This document shows, piece after piece, positions 44,492 through 54,725 of a stretch of 64,000 nt of DNA. This DNA is from Hyaloscypha bicolor E. Lineage: Eukaryota > Ascomycota > Leotiomycetes > Helotiales > Hyaloscyphaceae. The stretch covers positions 455,317 to 519,316 of the forward strand of contig NW_020194692.1 in assembly GCF_002865645.1 (NCBI RefSeq), read 5' to 3'. The stretch's first letter is position 1. Each line of letters opens with the position of its first letter. The notes beneath the pieces were generated by a model. It made no database searches. It saw only the letters and a program-made list of their open reading frames with translations, and was not told where the DNA came from. A program made the translations under genes and the position numbers.

Positions 44492-46242
44492 TCACAATGT
44501 TGTCGCAGCCATCATGACCAGAATTCCAAATGCATCGCCGCTCACCATCCATGCATTCAAATCTTTCATTCTCTCCCCTCCGCATCCCTTCCCAAGCCCA
44601 AGTAAATCTCCGTACCTCAAATAACCTCTACCCTCTCTGCCCTTCAACATTTCATCATACGCTTGTTTCCACTCCTCCTCGTCGCTAGCCTGCCAAAGTT
44701 GTTTATGCGCCGGTAGCGGGAGAACTGAAAGCCCGACCTTGGACTTGGCTCTTTGCTCAGGCTTGATGTCGAACAAAAGGTGCAGAATGAAGAGTAATGT
44801 CACAGTCCTAGGCTCTGGTCAATAGAAATTTTTTAGCAAAGGGGAAATGAAGAAGCAACCTTCGTTTTGACTCGAATAACACCCATTCCTTCCACTCCGG
44901 CCGCCACCCTTCTACCTCGGCGCGACAAAGAAACTTAGCTTGCTCAGAGATAATCGCAATTTCCTTGGGAGACTATTAGTACATTGTCTCTTGGTCGAGG
45001 CAGGCATCTTACCGTCATGGCACTGACAAGCTCGCGGTCGAAATCAACGGAAAACGAGTCCTGATCGAAGATCCTGAGGAGAATATACACGGTAATTGCC
45101 TGTAGCATTGCAAGCATAGTCCACTTATCCGCCTCCTCAAATTCGTTCATGAAGCGATCCTTCTCCATTGTGATGGAGCGCCAGATGAACGGGCTTGTTG
45201 AAGGTGTTTTGGTCTTGTATAGAGAGACAATGGATTTGCAGATTTCTAAGGGCGCAGAAGAAGGGAGTGAAGGGCCGTGGGTTGGCAGAGAGATTGAGTG
45301 GATGAAAGGGGGTAGATTGGAAGTTGCGAGAATTGTAGCGTAGGATTGTATGCTTTGCAGGAGGAACGTTCGTCCGATTTGTGAGCTGGATGAGACATAG
45401 GTCTGAATGAAGGGACTCCGATGTGAGATGAGGGGAGAGGATGGTGGCTGGTAGTCGCGGTCCATGGGCCGGAGGACTAGGTAGGGAGTATGGAACATGC
45501 AGTCTGGCGGGGTTGAGAATATTGCATCCAGCGGTAAGCTTCGTGAAGGACCTGACGAGAACCAGTCGAAAGATGATTCATTGTTTGAGGAGCCAATGGA
45601 AAATGAGACTGTGGCAAGGTCGGAAAATTCTAAGTCTTCCACAAACCCGGCATCCGGTTCCCAGGCATGAGATGGGCCATTTTGGCAGGAAAGGTCTGGT
45701 CCAATGGCAGGCCAGATACCAGAAGGATCGACGTCAGAGCCAATCAGAGTTCCGTTGTAATGTCCTAGAGTGGTATCCCAAGAGATCTCGTTTTGAGTCG
45801 CCAGTTCCGAGGAGTCGACAAGTAATGTAGCATCAGAGCTTGGCTGAGGTCGCGGAGTGAACGCAGGTTGCTGAGGCAGGTTCCCACTCCGCCGAGTCAA
45901 TTCGTACATACAAACGAGATCCTTCTCTGTACAGCGATGACAGCGTGGGAATTCCGAGCTGCATTTCACTTTGGCCTTTCGACATGCCCCACAAGACTTT
46001 CTCAACACAGGGAGATTATCTCCCAACTTCTTTCGGCAATACAGCACGTGCCGGTTTCGTGATGGGCCTTGAAGATTGTCAGCAGTGGATTCACAATGGA
46101 GAATGACGGGGGTTCGGGGTAAAGAGAGGTGCGGCGAACGCTTTGCGAATGCCTTAGAGCAGATCTTGCAGAGAAATGGCCCTGAATCCGTGTCGATTTG
46201 CCGGCTTGGCATCACCTGAGCCATCTCGGGCTCTCGATCCAT
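44492..46242 (-). CDS. dual-finger transcription factor (C2HC + Zn2Cys6)
   Basis: Four exons, 46242-46140, 46067-45013, 44963-44860 and 44807-44492, give 525 aa. The first exon junction (donor GTTCGC, branch GCTGAC, acceptor CAAG) completes a zinc finger C25-x2-C28-x12-H41-x3-C45; if unspliced the finger would be split by about 24 residues. Immediately after is a full binuclear cluster C60-x2-C63-x6-C70-x6-C77-x2-C80-x6-C87. The middle is Ser/Pro-rich, and the C-terminal half has helical segments (KWTMLAMLQAITVYILLRIFD, in pieces; FLCRAEVEGWRPEWKEW; TVTLLFILHLLFDI) typical of the fungal-specific regulator domain. Proteins with this double arrangement often sit in or near secondary-metabolite clusters. 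It lies just upstream of the NRPS, so a pathway-specific activator is a fair inference. Confidence 0.78.
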
Positions 46243-46978
46243 TTTCGACACAGAGTGTGTTTTCGGATATTGGGGCGACAGATGCCCCAGCCCGGGCCCC
46301 TCTGGTCATCGAGTATGCTTGGACTAGTAAAAGCCGTTGCGGATTTAGATGGAGAGAAGTCGGAGTTGACGGGGATGGACGTGTGGACGCGATGCAACGC
46401 CTTCCTTCTTTCGGTTAGATTGATTAGTAAAGACTCCCTTCCGCCGCCAAGTCTTCGTCTGCGCTGAGCTCCGCCCATCTTCATTTTTATCAGCAAGGTC
46501 ATAAATCGGTTCAAAACAACTCCAGTCCAATTTCATCTGGCCTAAAAAGGATCTATTCGTTATTTGCTCTATTTCTCAGTCCAATATAACCAGCGTTACA
46601 TTGTGAAAAGCAGCCCCAAGGCATCTTTTGAGGCCGCTGCCTTATCTCCGGCCATCCCCTGTGACATTTTGTCGATTTTCCGTGTGGCTTTTTCGACGAC
46701 AATGGTCTCCGACGGTGAAGTTGTCGAATACTACCATTCCGATCGCAATTGAAGTTTCATTGCATCATCATTGTTCAATGTCCGGATAGTTCGTCCGGTT
46801 CAGATGTCGTCGCAAGTATATTTAAGATGGGATTCAATTCCATTCTCTCATTCACTTCATTGTTCATCGCACCTTCTTCATCCACCAAGATCCCAGTGCT
46901 CTCAATTCCCAAGCCTCATCTCAACCTTCGATTTTTAAACAAAAACACCCCGGCAGCCTCTCTTCATCCCAATCCACC
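46243..46978. promoter_or_regulatory. divergent intergenic region between regulator and reductase
   Basis: About 740 bp separate the minus-strand regulator from the plus-strand reductase, so the promoters of both should be here. TATTTAAG at about 46820 is a possible TATA-like element about 160 bp before the reductase start. The short frames inside are not convincing genes. Confidence 0.4.
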
Positions 46979-48112
46979 ATGGCAGGAGATCTCATTCTCG
47001 TAAGTGTGGCTCCCTCCCGCAACGAAACGCGATCGCTGACCCGTTCAAGATCACTGGTGTCTCGGGTTACATCGGATTTAAGACTCTCATTCTCGCACTC
47101 GAAGCGGGATTTCAAGTACGAGCTGTCATCCGCAAAGCTGAACAGGCGAAGAAACTCGAGTCCCACATACGCGTCGCACCTTATGTGGCCCAGCTCCAAT
47201 GGTCCATTATCCCCGACCTCTCGGACACCAATTCCTTCGATTCTCACTTAAAGGGAGTGGTGGGTATCCTCCATTTGGCCTCGCCACTGGCAAACGAGGT
47301 AAGATTCTCTCATCCACCCCATGGAATCAGAGTTAATCCACCTCTAGACCGATGACTACGACCGTGACATCATCGCCCCTGCCATCAAAGTCACCCTCGC
47401 GGTGCTCAGCGCCGCTCAGCGCACACCCTCAATAAAACGGGTAGTCATCACCTCCTCAGCCGTCACCCTTGTCCCCTTCACCTGGATGTTTGGTCCTGCC
47501 CCTCCCACCCCTGACCTCACGCTCTTCACATCCGCCGACATCGACTCTAAGCCAGCCAAACCGTATTCCTCAGCTATGGAAGCTTATTTCGCCTCAAAAA
47601 CGCTCTCACGCATTACCACAAAACAATTCATGGAGAAGGAGAGGCCAAATTTCGAGTTCGTAAATCTCCTGCCGACAGTGGTTTTCGGGCCGGACGAACT
47701 GGCTACGAATGTGACCGAGCTGATGACGAGCTCCCGCGCTATGGTGCTGGGGATGCTCATGGATATGACAATGCCTGAGATGATCGGGGCGTCGGTGCAT
47801 GTCGATGACGTCGCGAAGGCTCATATCGATGGCTTGAAACCGTCTGTTCCTGGAAATAAAGACTACATCCTGAGCTCAGATGCTCCGGAGGGAATCTGCT
47901 GGGACGATGCGAAGAGAGTTGTTCAGAAGAACTTTCCCGGGGCTGTAGAGAAAGGAGTTTTGAAGTTAGAGGGAAGAATGAGGACGAGAACTTGGAGGTT
48001 GGATACAAGAGAGACTCGGGAGGCGTTTGGCTGGGGACACGTCTCATTTGAAGAGACAGTGAAAGAGCTAGTCAGGCAGTACTTGGGGTTTATCGAGGCG
48101 GAGAAGAAGTAA
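46979..48112 (+). CDS. NAD(P)-dependent reductase, dihydroflavonol/GRE2 type
   Basis: Three exons, 46979-46999, 47050-47298 and 47348-48112, give 344 aa, normal for extended short-chain dehydrogenases. The tiny first exon (7 codons, MAGDLIL) splices to ITGVSGYIGFKTL, completing the TGxxGxxG nucleotide-binding loop. Also present are HLASPLAN, ITSSAVT with the catalytic Ser, and Y170-F-A-S-K174 (YxxxK). VNLLPTVVFGPD and SVHVDDVAKAHI are typical of dihydroflavonol-4-reductase and Gre2 relatives, which reduce ketones or aldehydes with NADPH. The start context CCACCATGG is strong. It is divergent from the dual-finger regulator, so it may tailor the NRPS product; that is inference. No signal peptide. 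Confidence 0.85.
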
Positions 48113-48368
48113 TGATGTTCACTTTTCTTATATTTGTCCCTCCTAGAGCGTTTCATCCAACCAACACTGTTTCCTTCATTCGTCTCGTCTCGTCCTGGGT
48201 TGAGAAGCCCTTCCAAGTATTCCGATCCACTCAAGCGGAATCAGCTTATCCATCCAAAAAGTCAAAGATCGAGGTGTTCCTTCGTGAACAGATGAGAAAT
48301 CACTGAAGCTTGGAAGGTTCATAATAATGCATGGAGCGTATTACAATTAATTTCTTTGATTACAGATA

Positions 48369-50618
48369 TCATCTCCGCGTTGTTAGGTTTCTCTTTGGCC
48401 CCGGTCCTGAAGGTAAACCAGACCTCGGACCACCCGGCAAACCAATATTTCCCAGACTTCCACCTGGTGCCCTAGGAGGCTTCTGCAAAACTCCAGGCTT
48501 CTTCGCTGGCCCAGGCTTTGCTCCAAAGGCCGCAACTGTGTTATTCCTACCCAAAACCCTATCTGCGTTTTGTTGCTCTGGCTCCCCTTTGTTTACCCTC
48601 GATTCTCCCCCAGCTGGTATTATGCCTCTGGAATAATTCTTGACAGGCGCAATTGGTCTCGGCATCTGGATTGCAACGGTATTTGATCTCTGGACTGGTT
48701 GGGCATTTTGGTCCTTCTCCTTGGCAAGGCCAGCGAAAGCTTGACGGATCTTTTCTTCGGCTTTCTCCATCTCTTGCTCCTTGGTGAGCGGTCTGTCGTC
48801 ATCAGACTCTTCTCCCTGTTGATCGAATCTTCGATCTACATTCTCTTGATCGCGGCGCCTAGACTCATTCTCCTCAAACTGAGCTCGTTGTACTCTCTCC
48901 TCCGCCACTCGTCTCTGTGTTTCAATTCTCTCATCTCTCGCACGTTGACGCTCCATTTCGGCCTCTTGTTGCTCGAATCTCTCTTGTTCTTCTCGTTCTT
49001 GCTCCAATCTCTCGCGCTCTGCTCGCTCGGCTATAAATCGACGTTGGCGTTGCCTCTCAAATTCCTCGTCATTGGCTCTGCGTCGCTCCTCTTCCTCTTG
49101 TTCCACCTCGAATCTCCGTCGATCCGCTTCCATTTCCTCCTCATATTCGTTTCTTCGGCGGTCTTCTTCCTTAGCTTCCCGAAGCGCCAAAGCAGTCAAA
49201 CGATCAGCTTCCTCTTGAGCTAATCGCTCATCTTTCAGCAGCAGTTTTCGCTCCTTCTCTTCGGCTTCTCTTTGGCGCTGTGCAAGCCTCGCTTCTTGCT
49301 CTCTCAACTCCCTCTCTTCGGCTTCAATCTTAGCCTGCTCTCGCTCCTGGGCCTCAAGAGCTCTCAGCTTGTCTCGTTCAGCCTCCTCAGCAACCCTACG
49401 CTTCCTCTCTTCATTCTCCCTATCCCTCTCCATCTCCACTTTTAAACTCTTCATAAATTGCTCCATCTGCTTCTCCTCCTGAGCAATCCTCGCCGCTTCT
49501 TGCTCGAATTTTCTCTGCTCCTCCATCATCTCCTCCCTCTCAATCTCCATCTTCTCCCTTTCATACCGCATCTGATCCTGCATCCTCTCATACTTAAGAA
49601 TCTGCTCCCTCTCCTCGTCCCGTCTTTTCTGCTCACGTTTCAATTCCTCTGATTGCCGCTCAAATTCCTCCATACGGCTTCGGAAATCCTCAGATGGCTC
49701 AAGTGAGGCGTTCTTGGCAACCACTAGTTTTGGACGTGAGAGCAAGGGAGAAAGCTGGCTTTGGAAAGGGTTTTTTCTGAACGAGTTAGATGAGAGTGGC
49801 GAAGCAGGAGTTTCGGTTTGGCTCATTTGGCTTTGGAATGACCCTTTTCTGGAGGAGCGGTAGGAGGCTGGACTTTCTGTTTCGCTCCAGAAGGAATCTT
49901 TCCTCGCAGGCGCTGGTCGGTAATCCTCCCTCGTGTTCTGAGTAACAATATTTTTCGTTTCCAGTCTGAGCTCTGCGACGACTGGCTTCTTCGCCGGTAG
50001 GTCGGGCAAGATTTGGATGGCGTCTGGGTTATCTGCGAAGCTTGCGAAGTCATCGAGCATGGCAAAGACATCTTGTTTGGACTTTGATTTTACCGGAGCC
50101 GTTGGAAGTGCTTTTGCGTTTTTCTTGGCCGCTGGAGCCGCCGGGAGAGGTTTACTTTCAACTTCCTTCGGCGCTGGCGGTGCTATCACGGGTGTCGCTG
50201 TGCTTTCGAATCTTTCCATGAAGGAAGGGAGCACCGCAGCCGGCGCCGGTGCTAGTGCCGGCGTGGTATCGATCTTTGTGAACGACAGCGGAGCAACTGG
50301 TTCAATCTTCGTCCATGTCGCCATCGGCGCAACAGGTTCAACCTTCACCTCCGCCTCTGGTGCTGGTGTGCCATACCCGAACATCTTCGCAACCCTCGCA
50401 GCGTTCGAAGCTGACCTTTTTGGCTGATGACTCTGCGGCTCCTCTGCAAGATCATAAAGCTTTTTTACACTTTTCTGGGAGCTGCCTGACTCAATACGCT
50501 TCGGTCCGTTGCTTGATTGAGATAACAATTCCTTCTCATTAAGCTCCTCCAGTTCGACTTGCTTTGGATTGCTCGTCTTCTTCACGTAGGAGCTGAAGTA
50601 TGCGCCCCATGTTGCCAT
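48369..50618 (-). CDS. long charged coiled-coil protein
   Basis: A single exon of 749 aa from the Met at 50616-50618 (MATWGAYFSSYVKKTS). A longer frame exists upstream but the ATG in good context is preferred. Residues 1-280 are low-complexity, Ala/Pro/Ser-rich with repeated V-x-P-[VM]-A type segments. About 330-650 is nearly continuous Glu/Arg/Gln heptad sequence (EEREQILKYERMQDQ, EEEERRRANDEEFERQRQ), a long coiled coil. The C-terminus is Pro/Gly-rich and basic (PGGPRSGLPSGPGPKR). I recognise no named domain. A structural or trafficking scaffold is plausible but not shown. The repetitive codons make several long false frames on the other strand. Confidence 0.75.
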   Translation of the reverse strand: MATWGAYFSSYVKKTSNPKQVELEELNEKELLSQSSNGPKRIESGSSQKSVKKLYDLAEEPQSHQPKRSASNAARVAKMFGYGTPAPEAEVKVEPVAPMATWTKIEPVAPLSFTKIDTTPALAPAPAAVLPSFMERFESTATPVIAPPAPKEVESKPLPAAPAAKKNAKALPTAPVKSKSKQDVFAMLDDFASFADNPDAIQILPDLPAKKPVVAELRLETKNIVTQNTREDYRPAPARKDSFWSETESPASYRSSRKGSFQSQMSQTETPASPLSSNSFRKNPFQSQLSPLLSRPKLVVAKNASLEPSEDFRSRMEEFERQSEELKREQKRRDEEREQILKYERMQDQMRYEREKMEIEREEMMEEQRKFEQEAARIAQEEKQMEQFMKSLKVEMERDRENEERKRRVAEEAERDKLRALEAQEREQAKIEAEERELREQEARLAQRQREAEEKERKLLLKDERLAQEEADRLTALALREAKEEDRRRNEYEEEMEADRRRFEVEQEEEERRRANDEEFERQRQRRFIAERAERERLEQEREEQERFEQQEAEMERQRARDERIETQRRVAEERVQRAQFEENESRRRDQENVDRRFDQQGEESDDDRPLTKEQEMEKAEEKIRQAFAGLAKEKDQNAQPVQRSNTVAIQMPRPIAPVKNYSRGIIPAGGESRVNKGEPEQQNADRVLGRNNTVAAFGAKPGPAKKPGVLQKPPRAPGGSLGNIGLPGGPRSGLPSGPGPKRNLTTRR

Positions 50619-51642
50619 GATGTGGTTTGATAAAGGTGGCTTTGATTCGAAATTGTGTGTTCCCCCTGATCGCCCAGGAGACACACATGCAATGCAATGC
50701 CTTGATTATCGCAACACATCCTAGCGAACCATTTCCGTCAGCTCTCCAAACGCATCACAGACATTGCGCAAGTGAGGCAGCAAGGAGCAAAAATGCAAAT
50801 AACTAAACTCGATTCGAACCAAAGTATGGGAGAAAACTTCGCCGCAGTGCATAAAACTTACAGAAATAAAGTTAAACTTTGTTCGTTGCCTCCCTTACAC
50901 ACCTCTTCTCTCACCTCTAACCTTTCGTTGAAGTTTTTGACTTTGACCCCTGAAACAGCTTCGCTTGCAATCCAAAAATCCAAAAACGGCCTTCCTTGAT
51001 CAGAAGGGTGTAATGAGGTAAATATAAGTATAACCCGCTGCCAGTGAAAGAGACGAAGTCAGAAATAGATTGTCCTCTGCTTCTCGAGGTACGAGGGGTA
51101 AAGAGACGGATTCCTGTCATTTCTGGGCCGTGGGGTGGGGGAGCTTGAGACTCGATTGAGACTTGCACGAAACGGCGATTCGCGAGCCGAAACCCGAAAC
51201 CCCCTGTCTTGGCTGGGCGACTTGCACGACCCCGTTTCACAGGCAGAAGTGAGTTTGTTTATTGGTGGAGACAGGGCGTTTTGGGCGGGTAGGGAAATCT
51301 TTAAAACTATTTTGGGTGGGAATGATGTTGGTTGGAGGGAGGTGGTGGGGAGTTTCGGTGTGACACGTGACTTTGTAGCGGTTTAAGGTTCGAAGTGGGA
51401 AGGTGGATGTGTTGATCGGTGACTGCATGTTTCCATTGCTCGGTGGAAACCCAATTGCGGTCAAGTGGAGAGAAAGATGTTTCAATAGGAACGACACTGT
51501 AGTGCGTCATGTAGACGAACTCAGTCACTCAATCCCGAAGGAAGCGAAGCTGGCGGCAGTGGGCTCGATAATCGATCGATGGAGAATCGCGCTAATTGGT
51601 TGATAATCCCCCTCCACCTCTCAGGCTCCTCATAACGTTCGC
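50619..51642. other. intergenic
   Basis: About 1 kb holding the 5' flank of the coiled-coil gene and the 3' flank of the ankyrin fragment. No supportable gene. Confidence 0.5.
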
Positions 51643-52467
51643 CTAGTTATCCTTCCTCCTAAACAACTCCAAAATCCCAGTACAGCCACTCGCAGTCGCG
51701 ACATCAAGCGCGCTCCTACTCTCTATATCCTCCGCCAGGGGATCCAAGTCTTGAACCTCCATCAACCACTTAAATAAGCCCGCCTTCCCATTCACACCCT
51801 TGTATCCTTTTACCCCGGCCCCTTCTTGTAACATGCCTTTAGCCTCATCCCAATACTCAAAAACTTGGCTAATCCTATCCGCACCGTATGTCCGAGCAGG
51901 AGACTCCCCCCCTTTGGCACACGCATGCAACAAGCCTTCTCCTTTCGCGTTCACGATTGTGAAGTCCGAGCCGTTTTCTTCGAAGAACTTGATATGGAAC
52001 ACTCCAATCTCTTTGATGCATACAAAACCGAAAAGGCACGTCTCCCCCGGCTTATTTCTTGCGTTGATATCAACCCCAAGCTTAACGAATTTAGTGAATA
52101 GGGAGGTAATAAGGGAAGGTTTGGAGAAATCCCGACCACTTGAATCCGTGGCTTGGCTAGATTGGTCTTCGAATAGGCGTGAGAGAAAAGCAAGATTTAA
52201 GAAGTCTTCTCCCTGAGCTTGGGCAGCTAGGTAATGCAGCGCTGTGTTCCCTTCTCCATCTGCCTCCAGATGATCAGCGCCTTTTGCTAACAGTGCATCC
52301 ACGGCTCCGAACTGTCCTATTTCCAGCGCGTGTTGAAGCGACGTTGTTCCGTCGTTGTCCTTTTGTATCACGAGTTGGGAAGCCAAGGGGTGAGCAAGGA
52401 TGGTGTCAAGGTCGGAGGAGTGATGGGCTTGCGCGTGTTTGTTACCCGCACGACTTCTATATAACAT
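51643..52467 (-). pseudogene. 5'-truncated ankyrin-repeat gene
   Basis: A 274-aa frame from 52467 with ankyrin-type units: DGTTSLQHALEIGQFGAVDALLAKGAD, then GNTALHYLA, later GVDINARNKPGETCLFGFV and ALDVATASGCTGILELF at the end. Similar proteins are normally longer upstream, with more repeats or a NACHT-type region. Here the frame opens in mid-domain (SDLDTILAHPLASQLV) just 100-150 bp before the AT-rich transposon zone. The gene's 5' part has probably been lost or destroyed there. A short product from the ATG at 52465-52467 cannot be excluded. Confidence 0.6.
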
Positions 52468-52589
52468 TGTCGTACGGTCGGACCACCAGTTAAAATTCCT
52501 GGTTACGCATTCTCACCTAAGCAGGAACACCAAAACTTCCAGCCCACGCTTCGCTCTAGCCTCCTTTTCTCCTTTTATCCGGCCAGTAA

Positions 52590-54170
52590 GCTTTCTTTTA
52601 TAATAAATTCCTCTTCCCGTAATTTTTATACAAGTTATATATAATATCGTTCCTTCTCTCAATTTCCTTATAATCCTAATAGCATAGTATATAAGATATA
52701 TCTATATTACAGGGTTTCTCTCTCTTCTCTCTTCTTCTCCTATAGCTAATCTCTTTTTAGGCCCGCCAGAGAATACGCTAGCCTGCTCTTGCTAAGCTCG
52801 ATCCTAATATGCCCCGGCAGACCCGTAGCGGTCTATGGCAGCTAGTTACGGACGGGGATAAGAACCCACGGTCCCGCAAGCGTATTCGGCGGACTAATAT
52901 ATAAATCGAATAAGACCATATTCTGGCTATAGCAAATCCTCCTGCTTCTCCTGCTTCTCCTAGCCCTTCTTCTTTACTACCCGGCTTCTATTTACTTTTT
53001 CGGTTTTCACTAGCCTATAATCTTGGCCTAATAAATATTTAGTATAAGGATTATAGGGCAAGGTACTAGGGATTAGAGGTAATTACGGGTATATATTAGA
53101 GATTTGAGCTCTATTATAAGAGAAGAAATATAATATTAGACAAGTTATGGGTATTACTACTCTTTTTATAGGCACTTTTCGAGAAAGATAATTTGTAAGC
53201 CTATAGCTTTTATTAGAATATAAAGGTATATAATTTAGTATTTGCTTTTATATTTATAAGCTATATTAAAAATACTTATACTAATCTTTCTTATAGTCTT
53301 TATTATTTTTAGATCTATAAGAAGCTATTTTATTACTAGAAACTCTTAAAACCAGGTTTATAATAGGTTCTAGCCTTTATCTAATTATTTTTTTATAATC
53401 TAGATTATATAACTAATCTCTAATTATAGTACTATTTATAACTTAATTAAACTATTCTTTATAACCTTTATAAAATACTTATAAATTATAGTAATTTCTT
53501 TATATAGATTTATAAAATAGCCCGGAAATAATTAGCTAGCTAAATAAATTACTTTCGGATTCTTTTTAGCCTATAAATATATCTAATTCTCTAGTCTAAA
53601 GCAAATTATTATTACGAGAATCTTCTTATAATTATAGAACTAATAAGAATTTTTCTAAATAAGTTTATAAATAAAAGTTAATATAATATTTTTCTTATAG
53701 TCTATAAGCCTAATTATTAAGGTCTATAACTTTACTAGATAACTATTATTTATATAATATATATATTATTTTATTATATAATAAATATAAATAATATTAT
53801 AAAATAATTTTATAAAATACTTATTATATTTATTAATAGTTTTATTTAAAATAGTAGCCTTTTTATTAATTCTATTTATATATTTGTAATTATTATAAAT
53901 ATAAGATCTAGGGCCTAGAAAATATAATTAGACTATCTCTATTTTAATAATTTAAAGCTAAAAAAAGAAGAGAATCTTAAAGGAGCCTCGGATCTAAATA
54001 ATTATAAGCTATATATGGGCCCATATACTAGCTTAAGCTCGGGGTCACGTGTAATAATTAGGTAATTATAGATGCCTTACTTAGATACCAGATGCCTCTT
54101 TTAGATACTAGATATTTCTCTAGCTCTAGTCTAATTCCTACTAATACTATATATTATAATAATTATAATA
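52590..54170. mobile_element. AT-rich RIP-degraded repeat remnants
   Basis: Strongly TA-rich sequence with scattered less-mutated pieces, such as 52800-52900 (opening ATGCCCCGGCAGACCCG on the plus strand, readable as MPRQTRSGLWQLV before stops appear). About 54170 matches the end of an LTR-like sequence (TATAATATT) belonging to the outer retrotransposon. The individual elements cannot be separated further by eye. Confidence 0.55.
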
Positions 54171-54452
54171 TTATCTCTCTCTTTAAAATAAGCTTATTCC
54201 CGAGCTTTAAAAATCCCTATTAAATTTCCAAGTTATAGGTCATATATTAAAGGCCAGGGCCTTTTATATATAACTTTAAAGAATTTCCGTCCGTATTATA
54301 TAGTTCTAGTAATATATTATTCTTGGTATAATCTAACTAATAAGAGAGATTCTAGGGTAGTCCTGGCTATTTGAAGTTCTTATTATAGAAACTCTAAAGA
54401 GCTAGGGTACTATTATTTAATAAGAAAGCAGGATATTATTCCGGATCTGGAT

Positions 54453-54725
54453 TATTACGGGTACGGTATTCAGGGCTTAGAAAGCAAGGTAGAAGGTCTC
54501 TTATAAAGACGATTTAAAGCTAAGGAAGGGAAAACTAGAATACAGGAGGCTGCGAGGGAGTATATACACCCTATAGTATACTAGTCCTGAAGGAGCTAGC
54601 CTTCTAAATATCTCCAGTATATTCCAAGCATATTTCCCTAGTAAGGCGGCCGCATTACGTGCGCCTAGGAGGCATCTGGTATCTGGCGAGGCATTTCAGA
54701 TACCGGATATCTGGGAATTATAACA
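54453..54725 (-). repeat. 3' LTR of element A
   Basis: 273 bp, the better preserved of the two LTRs (contains GGCGGCCGCATTACG and GATACCGGATATCTGGG). It aligns with 60859-61131 without gaps, and the differences I checked are transitions. Confidence 0.85.

Noticed and set aside
48699..50427. Leu- and Ala-rich plus-strand frames resembling membrane proteins
   Set aside because: They are the reverse complement of Glu/Arg-rich coiled-coil codons and have no independent support.
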